DNA from: Saccharibacillus kuerlensis DSM 22868
GTDB lineage: Bacteria; Bacillota; Bacilli; Paenibacillales; Paenibacillaceae
Reading direction: 5' to 3'
Assembly (NCBI RefSeq): GCF_000378145.1
Contig: NZ_KB899282.1
Coordinates: 62,001-126,000, forward strand
DNA: 64,000 nt
In this document: piece by piece, positions 17,845 to 25,673 of the stretch
Numbering within the stretch: the stretch's first letter is position 1
Layout: each line of letters starts with the position of its first letter
Program-made: the position numbers and the translations under genes
The notes under the pieces: generated by a model
Database searches by the model: none
Seen by the model: the letters and a program-made list of their open reading frames with translations, nothing else
What the model was told of the DNA's origin: nothing

Positions 17845-18470
17845 CGCAGCTCCTCCGCTCCCGGTACCCGCCGATTGACGAAGTACCGGTGCCGCACCAG
17901 CTCCATGACCGGCATATCGGACAGCGAATCCGAATAAGCACAGGATTGATCGGCGTCGATCTCAAGCCCTTTTTCCTCCAAATACTGCTGAATGCGCCGC
18001 ACTTTCTCTTCGCCTTTGCAGTTGGGACCGTCGATCCGGCTTGTGTAACCGTGTCCGTCCGCTCCCGGTTTCAGCCGTGTGCCGATCACATCGTCCACCC
18101 AAGGGAGCCGTCCGAAATACTGAGCGTATGCATGAGGTGAAGCCGTTACGAGCAGCACATGATAGCCCTCTTCTTTGCGTCGGCGCATCTCTTCTTTTGC
18201 CTGCGGGTAGATCGTCTGGGACAGATGGGATTCGTAAAAATGTTCCAGATCGGACTCCGTCATACGGTTAATCGCATAGAAATAACTTTGCTTGGCCGTC
18301 TCGGCGCGCATCAATCCCAGTTTGAATAACACACTGTGACCTGCAATCAGCGGCAGCCGTAACAGACCCGACGGCGAACGGCGGATTCCGTAACGGACAA
18401 ATTCGAACATGGAATCGCGGCCGATCACTGTCTTGTCGAGATCGAAAATGGCCATTTTCACTTTTGTCAC
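17832..18470 (-). CDS. HAD-superfamily subfamily IB phosphatase
   Basis: 212-residue HAD hydrolase. Motif I is FDLDKT with nucleophile Asp10 and acid/base Asp12, motif II lies in VLLVTASPHAYAQ, and motif IV is YSDSLSDMPV. Start taken as GTG at 18470 (AAGGAAGG 7 nt upstream); the ATG at 18503 has no site. Encoded between the UbiA phosphoribosyltransferase and the SMR pair, it probably removes the 5-phosphate from polyprenyl-phosphoryl-5-phosphoribose, the step done in mycobacteria by an unrelated phosphatase. That assignment rests on context. Confidence 0.8.
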   Translation of the reverse strand: MTKVKMAIFDLDKTVIGRDSMFEFVRYGIRRSPSGLLRLPLIAGHSVLFKLGLMRAETAKQSYFYAINRMTESDLEHFYESHLSQTIYPQAKEEMRRRKEEGYHVLLVTASPHAYAQYFGRLPWVDDVIGTRLKPGADGHGYTSRIDGPNCKGEEKVRRIQQYLEEKGLEIDADQSCAYSDSLSDMPVMELVRHRYFVNRRVPGAEELRWNL

Positions 18471-18527
18471 TGATTTTCCTTCCTTTCCAAACGTCTTTCT
18501 CACAGCACTGCCTGCACTCAGCTGCGA

Positions 18528-19442
18528 TTACTCCAGAAAAGTAAAAATACATACGACACTGATCAGGTACAGCAGCACCGTAATCAGGATGGGCTTGTCC
18601 TCGAACAGAACTTTATCCGGTGACCCGCCCTTGTTCTTCATATGAATCAGGTACAGATAGCGGAACATGCCGTAAATGACAAGCGGGATGGTCCACATTA
18701 GATGAATGCTGCGGTCGGCCGTGAACGTGAACAGCGAATAGCTAATAATGGCCGCTGTTGTTACGATTGTGTTCATCTGATCCAGCAGCACAATGGAATA
18801 ACTGTCCAATACTTTGCGATGCGAACCGGTGTCGTTCTGCAGCAGCACCAGCTCATGCCGGCGCTTGCCGATCGCCAGGAACAGCGAGAGCAGCAGCGTA
18901 CACAGCAGAAACCACGGTGTAAACGGTACCTTGATCAGGACACCCCCGGCAATCGCTCGCAGCACAAAGCCAGCCGCTACTGTCATGACATCGAGAATGA
19001 CCACATGCTTCAATTTAAAAGAGTAAGCGACATTCAGTCCAAAGTAAATGACACACAATCCGCCGAAGAGCGGATTCAACAGAAAAGCTGCGGTCAGCGA
19101 TACAGCCAGCAGCAGACCGCCGAAACCGAGCGCTTGGGCGGGGCTTACTCTGCCGGAAGCAATCGGTCGATTCCGCTTGACCGGATGACTGCGATCGCGC
19201 TCCCGATCCGCCGTATCGTTCAATATGTACACACAGCCGGCAACCAGGCTAAAGAGCAGGAAGCCGAGTATCGTTTCTCCTACGGTATACAGGCTAATTT
19301 TCTCGTAGGAGAAGAGCAGCGCCGCAAACAGCAGCAGGTTCTTGGTCCACTGCTTGGGACGCAGCAGCAGAAGCAGACCTCCGATTGCATGGCTTGTCTC
19401 GGCAGAATCGGAAGATTTCAAATCTCGATCGAACGTAGGCAC
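18528..19442 (-). CDS. UbiA-family polyprenyl-phosphate phosphoribosyltransferase (DPPR synthase-like)
   Basis: 304-residue membrane protein with about eight to nine helices. Motifs match the mycobacterial decaprenyl-phosphate phosphoribosyltransferase (Rv3806c/UbiA) branch rather than quinone enzymes: RPKQWTKN at 28-35, the Asp-rich motif NDTADRERD at 75-83 followed by HPVKRNRPIASG, YSFKLKH, VLRAIAGG, and GKRRHEL. This branch couples PRPP to a polyprenyl phosphate. The start is GTG at 19442 with AAGGAG 8 nt upstream. First gene of the leftward cassette. No DprE1/DprE2 epimerase gene is seen here, so the final sugar may remain ribose. Confidence 0.87.
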   Translation of the reverse strand: MPTFDRDLKSSDSAETSHAIGGLLLLLRPKQWTKNLLLFAALLFSYEKISLYTVGETILGFLLFSLVAGCVYILNDTADRERDRSHPVKRNRPIASGRVSPAQALGFGGLLLAVSLTAAFLLNPLFGGLCVIYFGLNVAYSFKLKHVVILDVMTVAAGFVLRAIAGGVLIKVPFTPWFLLCTLLLSLFLAIGKRRHELVLLQNDTGSHRKVLDSYSIVLLDQMNTIVTTAAIISYSLFTFTADRSIHLMWTIPLVIYGMFRYLYLIHMKNKGGSPDKVLFEDKPILITVLLYLISVVCIFTFLE

Positions 19443-19764
19443 TCTTACAACTCCTTTTTGAATAATGGAACCTCATTTTGAAAGGGATCGAAACTTTTAA
19501 CAAAGGACGCACGTTAAGAACGCGTAAAAATGATAAAAAGTTCGTTTTTTATTCAAAAAGATTTCATTCCTTTTCAAGGAAGTTTTTGTACCTAATCATT
19601 CTCCAAATGCACAGCTTAAATCAGGATTGCAATCCGCCAGCGGAATTTGTAATTGAAGTCCGTGTCTTCCCGGCCCAAACCTTTACGCAAGATCGTTCAT
19701 TTCTCTGCCCTTTTCCGGTGCATACTGGAAGAAGACGGATCGTTTCTCAAAAGGAGGTTTTCCT
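19443..19764. other. Divergent intergenic region, UbiA cassette / acetyltransferase
   Basis: 322 bp with promoters for both directions. On the minus strand TTGTTA and CAAAAT, 17 bp apart, form a weak candidate promoter about 30 bp before the UbiA ribosome site. I see no open frame, repeat or strong hairpin. Confidence 0.45.
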
Positions 19765-20721
19765 ATGAACACCAATATGAGCATGCCCTCTTCCGATCAG
19801 ACTTCCGATTTCGAAATTCGGCCATTTTATGAAAGTGACTTTCCGGCCCTCGGCGCTTTTTACAAACAAACAGCGGAAGAACGCCGCGTCATCTTCTGGT
19901 GGGTCGGAGATTGCAGCAATTGGCCGAATGTCATCTGCGCTTTCGAACATGGAAAGATGATTGCCAAAGGACAGGTCGATATCTTCAGCGTTATGCCTTC
20001 TTCAGCCGATCGGAATAACAAGCACCGCATTTTCTTCAATTTAAAAACACTGCCGGAACGCAGCAGCGATACTGTACTGCTCGGAGCCGTATACCATACA
20101 CTATATGAGCGAGCCTTGGAGCTTAAACGGCAGCTGCCGGACACGCACGGTGCATTGCTCTGCTTTGGCAACTATGCCGAGGAGACCGAGAATACTGGAT
20201 ACTTTACCGACCTGCATGGATTTTTCCCACTGAATAAACAGTTCCGTATGCATCGAGATCTGTCGGCAGCAGAACCGATTGGAGCGATTCCCCTGCCCGA
20301 AGAATACACATGGCGGATCTTCGATACTTTGACGGAGAAACAGACGGAGGAGTATCTGGCGCTTGATCTGGAGATTTGGCCGGAAACGCCGATCGGTGTG
20401 AAGCGTCTGCTGGAGCTCTCGTCCCAACCGAATTGGCGCCTGCTGCGGATCGAAGCGGACGGCGAAACAGCAGCGGGTCTGATGTATTGGATCGAAGACG
20501 GAAACGTCGGCGCGATCGAGGAAGTATTCACGCGCGAGCCGTACCGCCGCCGCGGCTTAGCTTCCGCTCTGCTCACCCGAGCACTTGAGGAACTCCGCGA
20601 AGCAGGCTGCGAAGAAGTCGAGCTGGATGTCGAGACACTGAACGATTCGGCGCTGCACTTGTATACTTCGGCCGGATTTTCCATCGTCACGGAAGAACGC
20701 CGCTACGGGATAGAACTTTAA
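19765..20721 (+). CDS. GNAT-family acetyltransferase
   Basis: 318 residues. The C-terminal part (~220-315) is a GNAT fold with the acetyl-CoA loop REPYRRRGLASALLTRALEEL and the closing LHLYTSAGF strand-helix. The N-terminal ~170 residues, which include EERRVIFWWVGDCSNWPN, look like a second, degenerate GNAT-type half. AAAAGGAGG precedes the ATG by 7 nt. It is followed after 17 bp by the phosphotransferase gene, so the two form an operon, perhaps for small-molecule or antibiotic modification. Substrate unknown. Confidence 0.8.
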   Translation: MNTNMSMPSSDQTSDFEIRPFYESDFPALGAFYKQTAEERRVIFWWVGDCSNWPNVICAFEHGKMIAKGQVDIFSVMPSSADRNNKHRIFFNLKTLPERSSDTVLLGAVYHTLYERALELKRQLPDTHGALLCFGNYAEETENTGYFTDLHGFFPLNKQFRMHRDLSAAEPIGAIPLPEEYTWRIFDTLTEKQTEEYLALDLEIWPETPIGVKRLLELSSQPNWRLLRIEADGETAAGLMYWIEDGNVGAIEEVFTREPYRRRGLASALLTRALEELREAGCEEVELDVETLNDSALHLYTSAGFSIVTEERRYGIEL

Positions 20722-20738
20722 AAAGGAGTTTAAAAACG

Positions 20739-21536
20739 ATGTTTGAACCTACTCTGCCTCACATGAATGATCTATTCCTACGACACGGCGTTCACGAAGA
20801 AATCGTAGGCATCCAAAAATTATCCGGTACGACGACAGGGCTTGTGCTGAAATTGGAGTCCCGGCAAGAAAATGCCTACATTTTAAAATTCGATCATCCT
20901 GAAAGCATCCAATCCGCCAATCGCCTGCTCCGGACATACGAAAACTCTAAGCTGCTCCCCAAAGTTTTGCTAACGGCTGCCGACCATTCCTACTTTGCAT
21001 ACACGTTTATGGAAGGCATCACCCATTTCAATCGCGGCGCCAAAAAAGACTGGATGAAACTTCTGACCTGCGAACTGCTCAATCGATACGAGGAATGCGA
21101 AAATATCGAACATTGGGGCAGGATGGAATATCCGAGACGGACATGGAAGGAGTTTAACGAGATCAGCATTGAAGAGGCCCGGATCAATCTGGGGAGTGTG
21201 CTGACAGAAAACGATTACCGGTATGTCAGACAAACCGCTGATCGCTTGTTTGATTCCCAAACTGAGCAGGCGAAAAAATACCTGCTGCACGGCGATACAG
21301 GGGTTCATAACTTTGTGTATCGGGATTCGGCGCTGATTGGGATCATCGACCCGTCTCCTATGGCGGGACCGATTCTTTACGACTTTCTGTATGCGTTCTG
21401 CTCGTCGCCTGACGATCTGAATATGGAGACTCTGCTTAACGCGTTCGATGATCTTGAACAAGTCCGGATCGAACGCTATTCATATGGTACGCCCGCTGAA
21501 GGAGTACACCCGATAAGCAAAGGAGACTTGTCATGA
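20739..21536 (+). CDS. Aminoglycoside phosphotransferase (APH)-family kinase
   Basis: 265 residues with the APH/choline-kinase fold: LSGTTTGLVLKLE nucleotide loop, ILKFD (ATP-binding Lys), LLHGDTGVHNFVY catalytic loop (Asp of HGD) and IGIIDPSPMAGP (metal-binding Asp). Activity on an antibiotic is not proven; many family members phosphorylate other alcohols. It lacks the usual C-terminal helix bundle, its last ~18 residues look irregular, and it ends 77 bp before the terminator, so a recent 3' frameshift is possible. AAAGGAG lies 12 nt before the ATG. Confidence 0.75.
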   Translation: MFEPTLPHMNDLFLRHGVHEEIVGIQKLSGTTTGLVLKLESRQENAYILKFDHPESIQSANRLLRTYENSKLLPKVLLTAADHSYFAYTFMEGITHFNRGAKKDWMKLLTCELLNRYEECENIEHWGRMEYPRRTWKEFNEISIEEARINLGSVLTENDYRYVRQTADRLFDSQTEQAKKYLLHGDTGVHNFVYRDSALIGIIDPSPMAGPILYDFLYAFCSSPDDLNMETLLNAFDDLEQVRIERYSYGTPAEGVHPISKGDLS

Positions 21537-21607
21537 ACCGTAGAGGAGAGGAATCACTTTATCCGCTGCCGATCTGGACTTCACCGGAATTTATACAGCG
21601 GCGTCAA

Positions 21608-21655
21608 AAAGGACGGGAAATGCGGCTCTTCGCCGCCTCCCGTCCTTTCTTTTTC
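21608..21655 (+). terminator. Terminator of the GNAT-APH operon
   Basis: Outer stem AAAGGACGGGA / TCCCGTCCTTT enclosing an inner GCGGC/GCCGC hairpin, followed by CTTTTTCCC. Confidence 0.9.
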
Positions 21656-21700
21656 CCGGCAAACTGCCTGGTTGATCATAATTCCCATCGTCTGGACCGA

Positions 21701-22468
21701 TTACAACAATCCTTCCGCCGCATAAATATCCAATGCCGTCTGCACGATCCCCTTGTCGATACCGGAACGCCGCGAAATACGTGCCGCCCATGTCTCGTCT
21801 CCCATTGGTTCGCTCTCGTGGAACAGTCCCCGATCACTGCTGATCTGAGAGGCGCCGTTCTCATATTCCCAGTGCACAATTCGGCTGCCGTTGTCGATCA
21901 GCAGCCTCTTCTCCACCAGCGGCAGCGACAGCAGGCTCTGCGAATAGGCTGCGGCTTCCTTGAATTCGGCTTCGTCTACAGGCTCCAGATCGAACTCGGC
22001 CCGACTTTCTTTGCCTCCCGGACGCATATAACGAATATTCGCTTTGTATCCGTCCGAAGAGACGGCAATACGCGCACCCGGAAAAAAGCCGGACAGCGGC
22101 GCTTCCGTATAGCCTTTCGCGCCCGGATCGAGCAAAATCGGTTGAATCCATTGATCGCCAAGGTCGCACAAATACCGCTCTCCCTCGTTCCCACGCGCAA
22201 TAACGGCCGCATGCGCATCGTAGGTTCCCAATTTATCGCCAACCGGGTAGCAGGAAATGCCTTCGCCGCGCAGTTCGTCCAGCAGCCAAAGTGCCAAGTC
22301 GAAACAGTTGCCGGATGTGCCGTATTTCTTCCGATCCTCGCGCATCCGTTCAACGGTTCTTAGATTGAGCGAGTCTCCGTTCGCATGCAGCCAAGCTTTG
22401 GTAAGGGTCTCCATCGGAAAATCGTCAAACCGTCTCCATACCCGCAAAATCTCTTGAGTCGCGTTCAT
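21701..22468 (-). CDS. Arylamine N-acetyltransferase-like (NAT/transglutaminase-fold) protein
   Basis: 255 residues. A cysteine-protease-like triad is readable: Cys in TSGNCFDLALWLLDELR, His in TYDAHAAVIAR and Asp in YLCDLGDQWIQP, in the spacing of arylamine N-acetyltransferases. NAT enzymes acetylate aromatic amines or act in amide and macrolactam formation. Similarity to classical NATs is visible only around the triad, so the substrate is open. The gene is monocistronic and converges on the APH terminator. Confidence 0.65.
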   Translation of the reverse strand: MNATQEILRVWRRFDDFPMETLTKAWLHANGDSLNLRTVERMREDRKKYGTSGNCFDLALWLLDELRGEGISCYPVGDKLGTYDAHAAVIARGNEGERYLCDLGDQWIQPILLDPGAKGYTEAPLSGFFPGARIAVSSDGYKANIRYMRPGGKESRAEFDLEPVDEAEFKEAAAYSQSLLSLPLVEKRLLIDNGSRIVHWEYENGASQISSDRGLFHESEPMGDETWAARISRRSGIDKGIVQTALDIYAAEGLL

Positions 22469-22740
22469 TTCCGTATTGATTCACCTTTCTCTTTTCGGCA
22501 AGACGACCTGCAGTGCTCTTGAAATTTGCCGTGTGCGGTCGAGTTCCTTGAAAGTATACCATTCGTACTTTCAATCGCTTATTAACATGAATTTTACGGT
22601 ATTTCTACCCGCCCGCCAATGAATCGCTGGTCGCATAAAACCGGTTCTCGGAAAAAAACGACAGCGTTCGCCCGTATATCCCCGATTCTTCTCCCTTTTG
22701 CTTCCTATTCCGAAGTCAATCCTCCCTCGTCATGTACGGT
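22469..22740. other. Intergenic region before the S9 peptidase gene
   Basis: Part of a 357-bp divergent gap. Nothing recognisable was found here beyond AT-rich stretches; the promoter of the peptidase gene follows at 22741. Confidence 0.4.
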
Positions 22741-22769
22741 TTGCCGATTTTTCCCACATCTCGTATCAT
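22741..22769 (+). promoter_or_regulatory. Promoter of the S9 peptidase gene
   Basis: TTGCCG (22741-22746), 17-bp spacer, TATCAT (22764-22769), 57 bp before the ATG. Confidence 0.5.
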
Positions 22770-22825
22770 AAAAGGTAGCATACTAGCAGCATCTATACAG
22801 AATATATACATAGGAGGCGTGAGCA

Positions 22826-24856
22826 ATGAGTGAAAAACGCGGACTGACTGCGGAAGATCTGTACCGCTTCGTCTGGGTGGGCGCACCCGACGTATCGAAA
22901 GCGGACGGACGCATCGTATATACCGAACGTACGGTTAATGAGGCTCGCGACGGCTATCTTACAAAAATTCGTGCGATGAACAGCAGCGGCGAAAACGATG
23001 TTGTGTTTACGTCGGGTGAAGAAGATGCCTCTCCGATCTGGTCGCCGGACGGCTCCTTCATGGCCTTTGCACGCAAGCATCATGACAAGCGCCAAATTTG
23101 GCTGCTTCCGGCGAACGGCGGCGAAGCCCGCGTACTGACAGATCTCCCAAATGGGGTCGGCTCGTTCAAATGGTCGCCGGACGGCATGCAGCTGCTGGTC
23201 TCCTCGCAGGTTGATCCGGAAGCGAGCGCAGAGGAGCAAGAAGACGGAACATCGGCGGACAACAGCGGGAGCAAAGATAAGGCGCTGAAAGAAACGGTGA
23301 TCGACCGCATCCGCTATAAAGGCGACGGTTCGGGTCTATGGAACGGCAAACGGAATCACCTATTTGTCGTCGATGCATCCAGCGGCGAAGCGGCTGCCGT
23401 CACCTCCGGAGATTTCGATGCCGGAAGCTTTGCCTGGTCGCCGGACGGTTCAAAACTCGCTTTTACCGCCTATATCCCAGAAGAAGGCGATGATACCGAT
23501 CCGGACTTCCTGCTGGTGAGCGACCTGTACGTCGCGGATGCAGACGGCGGAAATCTTCGTAAGCTGTCCCGCTCCGACTGGGGAATCGGACAAATGGCCT
23601 GGTCGCCGGACGGTTCGAAGATCGCTTTCTTCGCAAGCGACCGTTCGTATCACAATGCCACGCTGACCCGCTTGTATATCATTCCGGCGGACGGTGGAGA
23701 GATTACTTCTCTCGTAACTGACCCCGATCTGTTGGTCGGCAATCTGGTCGTCGGCGATATGCGCGCCGGGCTGGGTTCGCCGGACCCGCTGTTCTCCGAA
23801 GACGGAAGCTCCGTCTACGCGCTGTTCACGCATCATGGCAGCGCAGGTGTGGCCCGCTTCGCAGCCGACGGATCGGGACATGAAGTGCTGCTGGACGGTG
23901 ACCGCGATGTGTATCAGTTGGCACCGGATCATGACGGCGGCTTCATCGTAGCCGTATCCGATCCGCTCAATCCAGGTGACCTGTACCGCTTCGTCCCAGG
24001 CACGAAGGAAGAGACGCGCTTAACAGATGCCAACGGCGCTTGGCTCAGTGAGCATGAACTGAGCGAGCCGGAAGCGTTTTGGGTAGAGACGAAGGATGGC
24101 TGGAAAGTGCATGGCTGGATCATGAAGCCGGTAGGCTTCCATACAGCTGCTTCAGACGAATCGTCGAAAGTTCCGACAATTCTCGAAATCCACGGCGGTC
24201 CGCATATGATGTACGGGCATACATTCATGCATGAGTTCCAACTGCTGGCTTCCAAAGGCTATGCGGTTATCTTCTCCAATCCGCGCGGCGGCCACGGCTA
24301 CGGCCAAGAGTTCGTCAACGCCTGCCGGGGCGACTACGGCGGCGGCGATTATCGCGATCTGATGGAGACGGTCGACTATGCGCTGGAACATTATGACTTC
24401 ATCGACGAATCGCGTCTCGGCGTAACAGGCGGCAGCTACGGCGGCTTTATGACAAACTGGATCGTCGGCCATACCGACCGTTTCAAGGCAGCCGTAACGC
24501 AGCGCTCGATCTCGAACTGGGTGTCGTTCTACGGGGTCAGCGATATCGGCTTCTTCTTCACCGAAGACCAGATTGGCGGAGATGCTTGGCAGGATACGGA
24601 TCTGCTCTGGAAACACTCGCCAATCGCTTACGTACAGCAGATGCGCACACCTCTGCTGATTCTGCACGGCGAACAGGATCTGCGCTGCCCAATTGAGCAG
24701 GCCGAGCAGCTGTTCACCGCACTCAAGCGCCTTGGCCGCAAGACGCGGCTGGTCCGCTTCCCAGGTGCCAGCCACGACCTGTCTCGCGGCGGTCATCCGT
24801 CGCTGCGGGTGGCGCGGCTGTCGCATATTGCGGGATGGATGGACGAATATTTGTAA
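22826..24856 (+). CDS. S9-family (prolyl oligopeptidase/acylaminoacyl) peptidase
   Basis: 676 residues, cytoplasmic. The N-terminal ~400 residues form a beta-propeller with repeated WSPDGS-type blades; the C-terminal alpha/beta hydrolase carries Ser537 (TGGSYGGFM), Asp618 (HGEQDLRCP) and His650 (PGASHDLSRGG). It resembles B. subtilis YuxL and cleaves short, often N-blocked peptides (family knowledge). An acidic insert (EEQEDGTSADNSGSKDK) interrupts the propeller near residue 135. AGGAGG lies 9 nt before the ATG. It forms a single-gene unit. Confidence 0.9.
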   Translation: MSEKRGLTAEDLYRFVWVGAPDVSKADGRIVYTERTVNEARDGYLTKIRAMNSSGENDVVFTSGEEDASPIWSPDGSFMAFARKHHDKRQIWLLPANGGEARVLTDLPNGVGSFKWSPDGMQLLVSSQVDPEASAEEQEDGTSADNSGSKDKALKETVIDRIRYKGDGSGLWNGKRNHLFVVDASSGEAAAVTSGDFDAGSFAWSPDGSKLAFTAYIPEEGDDTDPDFLLVSDLYVADADGGNLRKLSRSDWGIGQMAWSPDGSKIAFFASDRSYHNATLTRLYIIPADGGEITSLVTDPDLLVGNLVVGDMRAGLGSPDPLFSEDGSSVYALFTHHGSAGVARFAADGSGHEVLLDGDRDVYQLAPDHDGGFIVAVSDPLNPGDLYRFVPGTKEETRLTDANGAWLSEHELSEPEAFWVETKDGWKVHGWIMKPVGFHTAASDESSKVPTILEIHGGPHMMYGHTFMHEFQLLASKGYAVIFSNPRGGHGYGQEFVNACRGDYGGGDYRDLMETVDYALEHYDFIDESRLGVTGGSYGGFMTNWIVGHTDRFKAAVTQRSISNWVSFYGVSDIGFFFTEDQIGGDAWQDTDLLWKHSPIAYVQQMRTPLLILHGEQDLRCPIEQAEQLFTALKRLGRKTRLVRFPGASHDLSRGGHPSLRVARLSHIAGWMDEYL

Positions 24857-24886
24857 AAAAAGAAATTTCTAAAGAATTCAAATCAG

Positions 24887-24930
24887 AAAAAAGCAAGGAG
24901 CTGCTAGTTCAGCAGCTCCTTGCTTTTTTA
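24887..24930 (+). terminator. Terminator of the S9 peptidase gene
   Basis: Perfect 19-bp stem from AAAAAAGCAAGGAGCTGCT to its complement around a 5-nt loop, with T-runs usable in either direction. Confidence 0.93.
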
Positions 24931-24952
24931 ATCCTTCCTCGCCTTATTTAGT

Positions 24953-25410
24953 TAGGGCTTGTATGCAAACCTGTTTCCGCAAAACTTAAAAGAGATTATT
25001 GAAGGTGTAATAGAAGAAATTGAAGGTTTAACGGGGAAATAGAAAATAAGTGCGTCTGTACACTTATTTTTCTCGAATTTCTAACTTTCGCTGAAATAAG
25101 TGCTCCCATACACTTATTTCAGCGTTTTCGCGTTTCTAACTGTACTTTTATGAAAAATAGCTGCACCTGCGCACTTATTGTACGATTTGGCGAGCTTTTG
25201 CGGAAAATAGTTGCATCTGGGCACTTATTGGGCTTTACGCTGAATCTTATGGGTGAAATCTTATTAGACACGTCCAATTCCGGCATACACGCAAACCAAT
25301 AATAGGCTTCGTATTTACGTTCAAAGGCTTCATTTAAACTTGGAAATCGGATCTGGGCGTTGAAAATATCTTCTATGCGAAAAAGTTGATGAGTTTGCGT
25401 ACACGCCCTA
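24953..25410. mobile_element. Putative MITE-like element enclosing hairpin cluster B
   Basis: GGGCTTGTATGCAAAC (24955-24970) and GTTTGCGTACACGCCC (25393-25408) are inverted repeats matching at 14 of 16 positions. Each is flanked outside by TA, which could be a TA target duplication. The 454-bp interior encodes no transposase but holds the four hairpins of cluster B. This fits a non-autonomous element moved by a TA-targeting transposase, but with a single copy in view this is inference. Confidence 0.5.
25043..25230 (+). repeat. Array of four related palindromic hairpin repeats (cluster B)
   Basis: Four units begin near 25043, 25094, 25154 and 25204 (spacing 51, 60, 50). Units 1 and 2 open AAATAAGTGC and close ACACTTATTT; units 3 and 4 open AAAATAG.TGCA and close GCACTTATTG. 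Order, orientation and spacing correspond to cluster A at 3247-3434, although the spacers have diverged. Each unit can form a stem of about 9 bp with an 8-10-nt loop. Confidence 0.85.
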
Positions 25411-25503
25411 GTAAAGTGCTCTAGTAGTGATAAACTTCATATTCAAGTTTTCTAATTACCGATAAGATTAAAAGTTTCAATACCATACCTACACCCGGCA
25501 AAC

Positions 25504-25539
25504 AATAGCTCGAACGAACTATTGTGACATTTTTCACAA
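25504..25539 (+). promoter_or_regulatory. Rex operator and adjoining palindrome upstream of cydA
   Basis: TTGTGACATTTTTCACAA (25522-25539) matches 17 of 18 positions of the Rex site TTGTGAAWWWWTTCACAA. Rex represses cyd genes while NADH is low (established in B. subtilis and relatives). Directly before it, and sharing two bases, is the near-palindrome AATAGCTCGAACGAACTATT (25504-25523), possibly a second regulator's site. Confidence 0.8.
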
Positions 25540-25608
25540 AACTGCCGTAAAGCTTTGACCCTTTCTTGAATCCGTTCGCCGATTGCCCGATTTTGCAGAG
25601 GATCTCGA

Positions 25609-25614
25609 TATAAT
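25609..25614 (+). promoter_or_regulatory. Probable -10 element of the cyd operon
   Basis: A consensus TATAAT lies 60 bp before the cydA ATG. No good -35 is found at 17 bp; TTGCCC lies 20 bp upstream, so an activator may be needed. Confidence 0.5.
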
Positions 25615-25673
25615 GGACTTAATTCATTTGTACAAAACCGAAAGAAGCAGAATTGGAAAAGGGGATTTGCCAC

